Shown here one piece after another: positions 23,163 through 31,308 of a stretch of 64,000 bases of DNA; within the stretch, counting starts at the first letter, position 1, and the number at the start of each line of letters is the position of its first letter. The notes below the pieces were generated by a model. It searched no databases. It had not been told where the DNA came from and saw only the letters and a program-made list of their open reading frames with translations. The stretch lies in assembly GCF_900312815.1 (NCBI RefSeq), contig NZ_OMPE01000009.1, positions 620,001 through 684,000 on the forward strand, given 5' to 3'. Source of the stretch: Aquimarina sp. AU474 (GTDB lineage: Bacteria > Bacteroidota > Bacteroidia > Flavobacteriales > Flavobacteriaceae). Made by a program: the position numbers and the translations under genes.

Positions 23163-23561
23163 TTAAGAAAAAAAGTTATCGACCAAGTCGTGAAGAAATA
23201 ATCTATTTAACACCTTTTCACTTCCTCTTTTAATAAAAGTATAATCCTTAAGTTTTTTGTGATCACCTGGTAACAAGTCCGAACTTAGCATTAAAATAAC
23301 TATAGAATTTTTATCACCCAATTGGTTGTAATGATCCAAAAACTCCCATCCATCCATTATTGGCATATTTAAATCTAAAAAAACAATCTCTGGACGATCT
23401 TTACTATTCTTTTTCGAATCAAAATAAGAAAGTGCCTCTACTCCATTTCTAGCTACACTTACTTTTTTTGTAAGACCAGTTCTCTCTATAATTCTTTTAT
23501 TAAAAGTATTTGTTTCATTACTGTCATCAATTAATAACATGTGTTTTACTTTGTTTTCCAT
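23163..23561 (-). CDS. Single-domain response regulator receiver
   Basis: A 132-residue protein that consists only of a receiver fold. The acidic pair is in LLIDDSN (12-13) and the phosphoacceptor Asp is in FLDLNMPIMDGWEF. The switch Thr/Ser is in MLSSD. The conserved Lys is present in FIKRG, but the usual following Pro is replaced by Arg. It probably acts as a phosphorelay intermediate or by protein contact. It lies 27 bp after a paralogous receiver in the same orientation. Confidence 0.9.
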   Translation of the reverse strand: MENKVKHMLLIDDSNETNTFNKRIIERTGLTKKVSVARNGVEALSYFDSKKNSKDRPEIVFLDLNMPIMDGWEFLDHYNQLGDKNSIVILMLSSDLLPGDHKKLKDYTFIKRGSEKVLNRLFLHDLVDNFFS

Positions 23562-23588
23562 TGATATCTTTTGGGGTTAAATTCTAAT

Positions 23589-23993
23589 TTATGGATTCAT
23601 GAAATAATTTTCCAAAATCCTATCTAACATGGGTTTTGAAAGCGGTTTTTCCATAAATTCATTTATTCCTTTCACATTTTTAGATCTTGAAATATTTTCG
23701 GGATGATGTGATGTTGTGAGCACAACCAATCTAGTATGATCAATAATATTATTATCTAATTGATTGTATTGTTCAATAAATTCCCAACCATTCATTGATG
23801 GCATATTAAGGTCTAATAAAATGAGTTGTGGTTTTTTTATAAAGTTTACACTTATCATCTTTAGATATTCTAGCGCAAGACTTCCTTCAGAAAAAGTTAA
23901 GATATTTCTAAACTTATCATGTTGCAGCATGATCTTTTTTTGAATAAATAAAGTTGCTTTATTATCATCTATAAGCAAAACTGTTTCTACCAC
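23589..23993 (-). CDS. Single-domain response regulator receiver
   Basis: A 134-residue stand-alone receiver. VLLIDDNKATL gives the acidic pair, LLDLNMPSMNGWEF the phosphoacceptor Asp, VLTTSHH the switch residue and FMEKPLSKP the conserved Lys-Pro. No output domain is present. It is tandem with the receiver at 23163-23561, which has the same GWEFxxxYNQL helix, so the two arose by duplication. Confidence 0.93.
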   Translation of the reverse strand: MVETVLLIDDNKATLFIQKKIMLQHDKFRNILTFSEGSLALEYLKMISVNFIKKPQLILLDLNMPSMNGWEFIEQYNQLDNNIIDHTRLVVLTTSHHPENISRSKNVKGINEFMEKPLSKPMLDRILENYFMNP

Positions 23994-24204
23994 GATCTAT
24001 TTTGACGAATTGGTTATAAAACACAAACAACCTAAACAATTGTTAATATTGTAGAAAAACAAGTTGTTTTTTGATCCATTTTGTGATGAAAGCATCAAAT
24101 ACTCGATAAATGACATGAATCTATACATCTATTATATAGACACATAGCATCTAGAATACGAGAAAAAACTCATATCCTAAACAACAAAATAAATGAGTTG
24201 AGAA

Positions 24205-24984
24205 TTATTTACCCGGAAAATCTGCTTTACGTTTTTCTAAAAATGCAGTCGTTCCTTCTTTAAAGTCTTCGGTACCAAAACAGTTTCCAAACTGTTCTAT
24301 TTCAACCTTAAAACCATCTACTCCATCTTGATAAGCTGCATTTACAGATGTAATTGCCGCAGCAATTGCAACAGAAGAATTTCTCATTATTCGGCTCGCA
24401 AGTTTTTCTGCTAAGGGTACTAATTCTTCCTGAGTAGTTACATGATTTACCAATCCATACTGCAAAGCTTGATTAGCATCGATCATCCCAGCAGTCATGA
24501 TCATTTCCATGGCTCTTCCTTTTCCTACTAATTGCGGTAATCTTTGTGTTCCACCATATCCAGGAATAACGCCTAAAGAAACTTCTGGCAATCCCATTTT
24601 TGCATTATCACTAGCAATTCTAAAATGTGCTGCCATTGCCAATTCTAATCCACCACCCAATGCAAAGCCGTTTACAGCCGCTATAACAGGTGTAGAAAGG
24701 TTGGCTACAAAATCAAATAATACTTCCTGCCCTTTTGCAGCAAGATTACCTCCTTGAGCTATTGAGAAATCTGCAAATTCGCTAATATCAGCCCCAGCAA
24801 CAAAAGCTTTTTCTCCACTACCTGTAATGATAATTACTTTGGTTTCGGCATCAAGATCAGCTACTCTAAAAGCAGCATGTAACTCTTGAATTGTTTCTTT
24901 ATTAAGAGCATTAAGCTTAGACGGTCTATTAATTGTAATTGTAGTGATCCCGTTATCTTGTGAAGTGAGAATATTGGTATACAT
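24205..24984 (-). CDS. Enoyl-CoA hydratase/isomerase (crotonase family)
   Basis: A 259-residue crotonase. The oxyanion-hole segments are GEKAFVAGADISEF (about 56-69) and NGFALGGGLELAMA (about 105-118). The catalytic glutamate region is GLPEVSLGVIPGYGGTQRLP. It hydrates 2-enoyl-CoA esters in fatty-acid or amino-acid degradation. It follows the small DUF4177-like gene by 28 bp on the same strand. Confidence 0.93.
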   Translation of the reverse strand: MYTNILTSQDNGITTITINRPSKLNALNKETIQELHAAFRVADLDAETKVIIITGSGEKAFVAGADISEFADFSIAQGGNLAAKGQEVLFDFVANLSTPVIAAVNGFALGGGLELAMAAHFRIASDNAKMGLPEVSLGVIPGYGGTQRLPQLVGKGRAMEMIMTAGMIDANQALQYGLVNHVTTQEELVPLAEKLASRIMRNSSVAIAAAITSVNAAYQDGVDGFKVEIEQFGNCFGTEDFKEGTTAFLEKRKADFPGK

Positions 24985-25012
24985 TTTTTATATTATTTTT
25001 TGTGGTAGTTTA

Positions 25013-25216
25013 TTATTTTAAGTCTCTTTCAAAATACAAATAGAAATACATCCCTACACCAAAAGTCTCAACATCGGTAGATGCTAATCTCCATCCTTCT
25101 TTTGAATATTCATCTAATTTTGCCTGAATGTCTTTTGAAGAAGATTTTAGGATATGTTTTTTATCTGCTGTAAATTTTGAGTAATAAATGAGTGACTCTA
25201 CTTTATATTCTTTCAT
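25013..25216 (-). CDS. Small DUF4177-like protein
   Basis: A 67-residue protein. The pattern KEYKVESLIYY...IQAKLDEYSKEGWRLASTDVE...YFYLYFERDL resembles the short DUF4177 family (a helix with GWRL between beta strands). The function is unknown. It lies between the histidine kinase (11 bp upstream) and the crotonase, probably in one transcript. Confidence 0.75.
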   Translation of the reverse strand: MKEYKVESLIYYSKFTADKKHILKSSSKDIQAKLDEYSKEGWRLASTDVETFGVGMYFYLYFERDLK

Positions 25217-25227
25217 AAATAAGCATG

Positions 25228-26691
25228 TTACAATTGCTCTCTGGGAAATTTAACTTTGAACACTGTTCCCTTCCCTTCTTGCGAGGTAAAGGTAATACTT
25301 CCTTTATAGGTTTCCACAATATTTTTTACCATTCCTAGTCCTAATCCCATTCCGCTGGTTTTAGTCGTAAATTTAGGTTCAAAAATCATTTTTTTATTGT
25401 CTTCGGTAATCCCAATACCATTATCGGCAACCGTTATGATAACATCGTTATTTTCGGTATAAACCCTTACCTCCACCTTTGGTGTATGATCTTCAGGAAT
25501 GGCTTGTATCCCATTTTTTACCAAATTGGTAACTACTCGGATGAGTTGTGTTCTGTCAAACTTTGCAATAATTTCTTCTTTTTCTGAAGGAAAAACAATA
25601 TAATCTTCATTAAAAATATCCAGTGCCAGCCCTACGATTTTAACAACATCAAGAGTTTCATTCTTTTGAGCAGGCATCTGAGCAAAATTTGAAAACGCAG
25701 AAGCGATAGAACTCATCGTGTCTATTTGTTGAATCAAAGTATCGCTATATTCTTTGATTTTTTGATCAATTTTAGGGTCCTTCGGATCAAATTTTCGTTG
25801 AAAACTCTGTACGGTTAATCGCATTGGAGTTAATGGATTCTTAATCTCATGTGCTACCTGTTTTGCCATCTCTCTCCATGCTGCCTCACGTTCACTTTTT
25901 GCAAGCATTGCTGCACTTTCTTCTAACTCATCGATCATACTGTTATATGCATTAACCAGAGAATATATCTCATCACTTGCATCACCTATTTGAATTCGTT
26001 TATTTCGTTTATCGAGTCGAGTTTGGTCTATAGTTTCCGAAATAGTTTTTAAGGATCTAGTGATATATTTTGATAAAAAATACGCCAATGCAATGGCAAT
26101 TAACATCATTAATAAATACACTTGCCCCACCCGTTGCAGGAACTCTATCAATTCTCGTGTAATCAAATCATCATCCTCTAGATAAGGTAGGTTTAAAATC
26201 CCTAAAGGTTTTGAACTAATATCTGCGATATACGTATAAGAAGACAAGAACTTTTCTCCATTTTTTTCAGATTTTACAAGATATTTTTTATCATACAAAG
26301 AGGCCAAAGTATCTAGAATAACCGGACTCAATTGTGTATCTATCGTATCACCTGCAAAAAAACCTTCTGATTTAATTAATAACTTTCCGTCAAGGCCATA
26401 GATATTAATTGGTAGTGTATGCTCTTCTGAAATCTGATAAATCTTTTGTTTGTAGCCAAAAATTCTAGAAAGATGCTCCTCATCTACCGGATACGTAGTG
26501 CTTCTTAAGGCATTATCAATTGCAATTTGAATTCTAGCTTCTTTTCTATCTAATCGCTCTTGGTGGTATTCTTCTGCTTCTTCTTTATATTGATAAATAG
26601 AAACTGCAGCAATTAATATTGAAGCCAATAATACCAGAACTGTCATAGAGATAAAAATTCGAGTACGGAGAGAAAGTTTAAGTAGCTTCAT
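25228..26691 (-). CDS. Membrane sensor histidine kinase (HAMP-HisKA-HATPase)
   Basis: A 487-residue kinase. TM1 is at about 12-34, followed by an extracytoplasmic sensing domain (35-185), TM2 at about 188-208 and HAMP at about 210-262. HisKA contains the phosphorylated His in VAHEIKNPLTPMRL, the NtrY-like form. The ATPase domain has LVKNGIQAI (N box), VADNGIGI and GMGLGLGMVK. No cognate response regulator is adjacent. The two stand-alone receivers at 23.2-24.0 kb are the nearest candidates, but this is not shown. Confidence 0.92.
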   Translation of the reverse strand: MKLLKLSLRTRIFISMTVLVLLASILIAAVSIYQYKEEAEEYHQERLDRKEARIQIAIDNALRSTTYPVDEEHLSRIFGYKQKIYQISEEHTLPINIYGLDGKLLIKSEGFFAGDTIDTQLSPVILDTLASLYDKKYLVKSEKNGEKFLSSYTYIADISSKPLGILNLPYLEDDDLITRELIEFLQRVGQVYLLMMLIAIALAYFLSKYITRSLKTISETIDQTRLDKRNKRIQIGDASDEIYSLVNAYNSMIDELEESAAMLAKSEREAAWREMAKQVAHEIKNPLTPMRLTVQSFQRKFDPKDPKIDQKIKEYSDTLIQQIDTMSSIASAFSNFAQMPAQKNETLDVVKIVGLALDIFNEDYIVFPSEKEEIIAKFDRTQLIRVVTNLVKNGIQAIPEDHTPKVEVRVYTENNDVIITVADNGIGITEDNKKMIFEPKFTTKTSGMGLGLGMVKNIVETYKGSITFTSQEGKGTVFKVKFPREQL

Positions 26692-26793
26692 AGTGTATTT
26701 TGATAGGTAAATATAACAAATATCACACCAAAATAAGCTTAAAAAGAAATCTTGGAAAGTACAGTATTCCTTAAATTTAACTAGCTTTACCTT

Positions 26794-28482
26794 ATGGATG
26801 AAACAATACTACTTTCTGTTGAAGATCTTTGTGTTTCTTTTTTTTCTGAAAAAACAGAGAATCAAGTGCTTCATGATATTTCTTTTGATATTCATAAAAA
26901 CGAAATATTAGGAGTAGTTGGAGAATCTGGAAGTGGAAAATCTGTAGCTTCTTTAGCTATTATGGGACTGTTACCCCATAAAATTTCAACCATCACAAAA
27001 GGCAAAATAGCGTTTAATGGGAATACTCTTTTAGGGTTAAATGAAAAAGAGTATCAAAATATTCGTGGCAATGAAATTGCCATGATTTTTCAAGAACCGA
27101 TGAGTTCTTTAAATCCATCCATGAAATGTGGAAAACAGGTTGCCGAAATTCTCTTTCAGCATACAACACTTTCTAAAAATGAAGTACAGACAGAAGTACT
27201 TTCATTATTTAACAAGGTGCAACTTCCTGATCCCGAACGAGCATATCAATCATATCCTCATCAATTAAGTGGCGGACAAAAACAACGTATTATGATTGCT
27301 ATGGCAATTGCTTGTAAGCCAAAATTACTAATTGCCGATGAACCCACTACGGCACTTGATGTTACGGTTCAAAAAGAGATCATGAGTTTGTTAAAGACAT
27401 TACAACATGAATATAAAATGAGTGTTTTATTTATTTCTCATGACCTATCTCTTGTATCCGAAATTGCTGATAATGTTTTAGTAATGTATCAAGGAAAAAT
27501 GGTAGAATATGGTGCCACAAAAAGTATTTTTAACACTCCAACTCAAGAATACACCAAGGCATTAATACACGCAAGACCAACCCTCGATGCCAGGTTTAAA
27601 AGATTGCCTACAATTTCAGATTACTTAAGCGATGTAGAAGAGGCAAGAGAAGTTGTTACCAAGGAGCAAAGAGAGCAACATCATCAAAAATTATATAGCA
27701 CTCCCCCATTATTAGAAGTTATTAATCTTGAAAAAATTTATTTTTCTAAAGTAGGATTATTCAAAAAAAAAGAACTTAAGGCTGTTAATGATGTTAGTTT
27801 CAAATTATATGAGGGAGAAACCCTTGGGCTAGTAGGAGAATCTGGTTGTGGTAAATCCACACTGGGCAATACTATTTTACAACTTGATAAGGCCAATAAT
27901 GGTCAGGTTATATACAAAGGTCAAGATATTACGCAGTTATCTTCTTCTGAAATAAGAAATCTAAGAAAAGATATCCAACTCATTTTTCAAGATCCTTTTG
28001 CATCTCTAAATCCAAGATTAACCGTAGGGAGAGCAATCATGGAGCCTATGCAAGCCCATGGATTATATAAAAACGATACTGAAAGGAAAGAGAAGGTAAT
28101 TAAATTATTAGAACGTGTAGGTCTAGACGTTTCACATTTTAATAGGTATCCTCATGAGTTTAGTGGAGGTCAACGACAACGTATCGGTATAGCTAGAACT
28201 ATTGCCTTGCAGCCTAAGTTGATTATTTGCGATGAATCGGTAAGCGCACTAGATATCTCTGTTCAGGCTCAAGTATTAAATTTATTAAATGAATTAAAAG
28301 AAAAGTTTGGGTTTACTTACATTTTTATCTCTCATGATCTAGCCGTTGTAAAATATATGTCTGATCAATTGTTGGTCATGAATAATGGCGAAATAGAAGA
28401 AAGAGGTGATGCAGACCAGATTTATGAACACCCAAGCAAGGCCTACACCAAAAAACTAATACAAGCTATTCCTAAAAGCTGA
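26794..28482 (+). CDS. Fused double ABC ATPase of oligopeptide/dipeptide importer type
   Basis: A 562-residue protein with two complete ATPase domains. The first has GESGSGKSV, LSGGQKQR and LLIADEPTTALD. The second has GESGCGKST, FSGGQRQR and LIICDESVSALD. The second has Ser after the Walker B Glu where Pro is usual, a common variant. The order corresponds to OppD-OppF or DppD-DppF fused, as in GsiA/YejF. Permease and binding-protein genes are not in the window, so the substrate is unknown. Confidence 0.9.
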   Translation: MDETILLSVEDLCVSFFSEKTENQVLHDISFDIHKNEILGVVGESGSGKSVASLAIMGLLPHKISTITKGKIAFNGNTLLGLNEKEYQNIRGNEIAMIFQEPMSSLNPSMKCGKQVAEILFQHTTLSKNEVQTEVLSLFNKVQLPDPERAYQSYPHQLSGGQKQRIMIAMAIACKPKLLIADEPTTALDVTVQKEIMSLLKTLQHEYKMSVLFISHDLSLVSEIADNVLVMYQGKMVEYGATKSIFNTPTQEYTKALIHARPTLDARFKRLPTISDYLSDVEEAREVVTKEQREQHHQKLYSTPPLLEVINLEKIYFSKVGLFKKKELKAVNDVSFKLYEGETLGLVGESGCGKSTLGNTILQLDKANNGQVIYKGQDITQLSSSEIRNLRKDIQLIFQDPFASLNPRLTVGRAIMEPMQAHGLYKNDTERKEKVIKLLERVGLDVSHFNRYPHEFSGGQRQRIGIARTIALQPKLIICDESVSALDISVQAQVLNLLNELKEKFGFTYIFISHDLAVVKYMSDQLLVMNNGEIEERGDADQIYEHPSKAYTKKLIQAIPKS

Positions 28483-28627
28483 TTATACCCGAAACTTTAA
28501 ATGTTGATTGGTTGCACGTAATGATGTATCGGTTCGATCAAAAAGATTTGTGTACTAAAAAAATAATAGCAATTACTTAAATAGTGAGCGTATATTTTTC
28601 ACTATTAAGAAAATATACTGCAAAAAA

Positions 28628-28660
28628 AAACCTGTTAAGCTCAATAAGTTTAACAGGTTT
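28628..28660 (-). terminator. Strong terminator on the minus strand
   Basis: Perfect 11 bp stem AAACCTGTTAA/TTAACAGGTTT followed on the minus strand by nine T residues. The plus side lacks a comparable U tract, so it serves a minus-strand transcript coming from 28.8 kb or from the CoA-transferase operon. Confidence 0.8.
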
Positions 28661-28711
28661 CATTCATCGCGACTTGGGGACGTTGCGATTGATTGATTAA
28701 CAACAAAAAAA

Positions 28712-28813
28712 TCACATCAACAAAAATACTTTTTTCGCTAAATACATACAGTTAGACAGTAATTCCATAGTTGGTTTAACAGACTGCTGTAGACGATTCA
28801 TACGTTTTTTCAT
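28712..28813 (-). CDS. Candidate 33-residue basic peptide
   Basis: ATG at 28813 to TGA at 28712 encodes MKKRMNRLQQSVKPTMELLS then NCMYLAKKVFLLM. It is basic with a hydrophobic C-terminal half. It is supported only by position: it is followed 51 bp later by a strong minus-strand terminator and lies in a 680 bp gap with no other gene. There is no clear ribosome-binding site. It could be a small membrane peptide or a chance frame. Confidence 0.35.
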   Translation of the reverse strand: MKKRMNRLQQSVKPTMELLSNCMYLAKKVFLLM

Positions 28814-29163
28814 AATAGGGACAATATTGTGTGGGTTAATAAATTATTTAACTCATAAAAACAATATATAGGGGTATCATTTTTACTGGGATACTAATAT
28901 GCAAATTATTTTTAGAATTTACGTTTAAATGCTCAATAAATCGATAGAATACACAAAATTTTAACATTTAGCTCCAAAATTATCGGTTTTAGGGCTTAAA
29001 GTAAAGGTTTAAGGCAATGCAAGCACTGCACTTATTGTAGTATTTTTCTCTCAAAACTAAGTTTACAAAGACCTATTTATCAGAAACGATACTTTTGTAT
29101 AATTATTATTCGTAGTCATTCAATTATTATTCGTTACCCTGTATAAAGAATTAGAGTCTGTGA
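28814..29163. other. Intergenic region upstream of the small peptide, downstream of scoB
   Basis: About 350 bp of AT-rich sequence. GTATC/GATAC (28877-28897) could form a small hairpin. TATATATTG on the minus strand near 28865 resembles a -7 element for the small peptide. The segment 28483-28627 after the ABC gene shows no gene either. Confidence 0.35.
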
Positions 29164-29817
29164 TCACAAAGTCATTTCAGGAATATTACCCTCAATTATA
29201 AGATTTCCTTCGGTTGCATTTTTAATATCTTCTACACTTACCCCCGGTGCTCTTTCTAAAAGTTTAAAACCTTGGCTAGTAATTTCCATAAACGCTAGAT
29301 TCGTGACCACCTTTTTCACACAATTTACTCCAGTAAGTGGTAAAGAACAGTTTTTAAGCAATTTTGACTGCCCTGCTTTATTAGTATGCATCATGGCCAC
29401 AATAATGTTTTCTGCACTGGCTACAAGATCCATAGCACCTCCCATACCTTTTACCATTTTTCCAGGAATTTTCCAATTGGCTATATCTCCATTTTCAGAA
29501 ACTTCCATAGCCCCCAAAATAGTCAAATCTACATGTTGACCACGTATCATATTAAAACTAGTTGCAGAATCAAAAAAAGAAGCTCCGGGCATTGTAGTAA
29601 TTGTTTGCTTACCTGCATTAATTATATCTGCATCCTCTTCTCCTTCAAAAGGGAACGGCCCCATACCTAATACACCATTTTCACTCTGAAATTCGACCTC
29701 TATCCCTTTAGGAATATAATTAGCCACCAATGTTGGTATTCCGATCCCAAGGTTAACAAAATACCCATCTTGTAACTCCTTGGCTATACGCCTTGCTATT
29801 CCATTTTTATCTAGCAT
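29164..29817 (-). CDS. scoB: 3-oxoacid CoA-transferase subunit B
   Basis: About 217 residues from the ATG at 29817; a TTG at 29826 would add three. GIPTLVANYIP, the catalytic Glu region FQSENGVLGMGPFPFEGEED and the GAMEVSENGDIANW block identify the beta subunit of the SCOT/ScoAB type. It transfers CoA from succinyl-CoA to acetoacetate or related 3-oxoacids for ketone use. Its partner subunit lies two genes upstream, with a peroxiredoxin inserted between. Confidence 0.93.
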   Translation of the reverse strand: MLDKNGIARRIAKELQDGYFVNLGIGIPTLVANYIPKGIEVEFQSENGVLGMGPFPFEGEEDADIINAGKQTITTMPGASFFDSATSFNMIRGQHVDLTILGAMEVSENGDIANWKIPGKMVKGMGGAMDLVASAENIIVAMMHTNKAGQSKLLKNCSLPLTGVNCVKKVVTNLAFMEITSQGFKLLERAPGVSVEDIKNATEGNLIIEGNIPEMTL

Positions 29818-29829
29818 ACTTATCAAACG

Positions 29830-30471
29830 TTAATTTAAATTTGGTTGTGGTGTCATTCTTAAATATGATTTTACCTCTTTATGACCTTTAGGAAAAAGAT
29901 TAGGAATCTCTTCATTAGTTACAGAAGGCACAATTACACAATCATCCCCTGGATTCCAATTTGCTGGCGTTGCCACTTTATGATATGCGGTTAATTGAAG
30001 AGAATCAATTACCCTTACCAACTCATCAAAGTTTCGTCCTGTTGAAGCTGGGTACGTAATGGTCAATTTAATTTTCTTATCTGGGCCAATTACAAAAACA
30101 GAGCGCACTGTTAATTGACTATCTGCATTTGGATGGATCATATCATACAATTCTGAAACCTTTCTATCTTCATCTGCAATAATCGGAAAGTTAACTGTAG
30201 TATTTTGTGTTTCATTAATATCCTTAATCCAACCATGATGAGATTCTAATCCATCAACGCTAAGTGCTGCTACTTTTACATTGCGTTTATTAAACTCATC
30301 TGTATATTTTGCAACGGTCCCTAATTCTGTAGTGCATACTGGTGTATAATCTGCAGGGTGTGAAAATAATATCCCCCAACTATCTCCTAACCAGTTATGA
30401 AAATCAATCTGCCCCTCTGTTGTTTGGGCAATAAAGTTTGGAGCTTCATCTCCTAATCGTAATGCTGCCAT
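29830..30471 (-). CDS. 1-Cys peroxiredoxin (Prx6 type)
   Basis: A 213-residue peroxidase. The active site HPADYTPVCTTELG carries the peroxidatic Cys at about 46. The extended C-terminal domain (NWNPGDDCVIVPSVTNEE) is the Prx6/AhpC-TSA C-terminal extension. It reduces peroxides in the cytosol. It is placed between scoA and scoB on the same strand (35 bp and about 12 bp gaps), so it is expected to be co-transcribed with them. Confidence 0.93.
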   Translation of the reverse strand: MAALRLGDEAPNFIAQTTEGQIDFHNWLGDSWGILFSHPADYTPVCTTELGTVAKYTDEFNKRNVKVAALSVDGLESHHGWIKDINETQNTTVNFPIIADEDRKVSELYDMIHPNADSQLTVRSVFVIGPDKKIKLTITYPASTGRNFDELVRVIDSLQLTAYHKVATPANWNPGDDCVIVPSVTNEEIPNLFPKGHKEVKSYLRMTPQPNLN

Positions 30472-30505
30472 GATTTATGTGTTTTGAAATCTTATAATTA
30501 TAATG

Positions 30506-31207
30506 TTATTCTCTTTTTCGAACTGTACGTTGCTCAATTCTTTTCTCATATTTTTCACCTTGAAATATACGTTGTACAAATATCCCTGGGATATGTATTT
30601 GATCGGGATCTAAAGTCCCGGCAGGTACGAGTTCTTCAACCTCGGCAACCGTAATTTTTGCCGCACCACACATACAAGGATTAAAATTTCTTGACGTGCC
30701 TTTAAATATTAAGTTTCCAGCTTCATCACCTTTCCAAGCCTTTACAAATGCAAAATCTGCATTAAAAGCATGCTCCAACACATACATTTTTCCATTAAAT
30801 TCTCTGGTTTCTTTACCTTCGGCTACTTCGGTACCGTAGCCTGCTGGAGTATAAAAAGCAGGAAAACCACCTTGTGCCGCTTTACAACGCTCTGCAAGTG
30901 TTCCTTGTGGTATGAGCTCTACATCCAATTCGCCACTAAGCATTTGGCGTTCAAACTCATCATTCTCCCCCACATAAGAGGATACCATTTTATTTATTTG
31001 TTTTTTCTGTAATAAAAGTCCTAAACCAAAGTCATCAACTCCAGCATTATTAGAAATACAAGTAAGGCCTTTTATATTTAGTTCTACTAGCTTTGCAATG
31101 GCATTTTCAGGAATACCACACAAACCAAACCCTCCTAACATAAAGGTCATATCATCTTTGACTCCCGACAAAGCTTCGGTAACATTGGGTACCGTTCTAC
31201 GAATCAT
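30506..31207 (-). CDS. scoA: 3-oxoacid CoA-transferase subunit A
   Basis: About 233 residues from the ATG at 31207 ([13 protein letters not shown]); a TTG at 31216 would add three. [28 protein letters not shown] and [17 protein letters not shown] are blocks of the alpha subunit. It forms the heterodimer with ScoB for succinyl-CoA:3-oxoacid CoA transfer. It is first in the scoA-peroxiredoxin-scoB unit. Confidence 0.93.
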   Translation of the reverse strand: MIRRTVPNVTEALSGVKDDMTFMLGGFGLCGIPENAIAKLVELNIKGLTCISNNAGVDDFGLGLLLQKKQINKMVSSYVGENDEFERQMLSGELDVELIPQGTLAERCKAAQGGFPAFYTPAGYGTEVAEGKETREFNGKMYVLEHAFNADFAFVKAWKGDEAGNLIFKGTSRNFNPCMCGAAKITVAEVEELVPAGTLDPDQIHIPGIFVQRIFQGEKYEKRIEQRTVRKRE

Positions 31208-31308
31208 ATTGTTCAAATTTTAGCTGACTAAAAGTACTAAAAAAATAGTACTATATCGTTTGAACTATGATAGTTTTATGAATAATTTAAAGGAATAAAA
31301 AAGTTATA

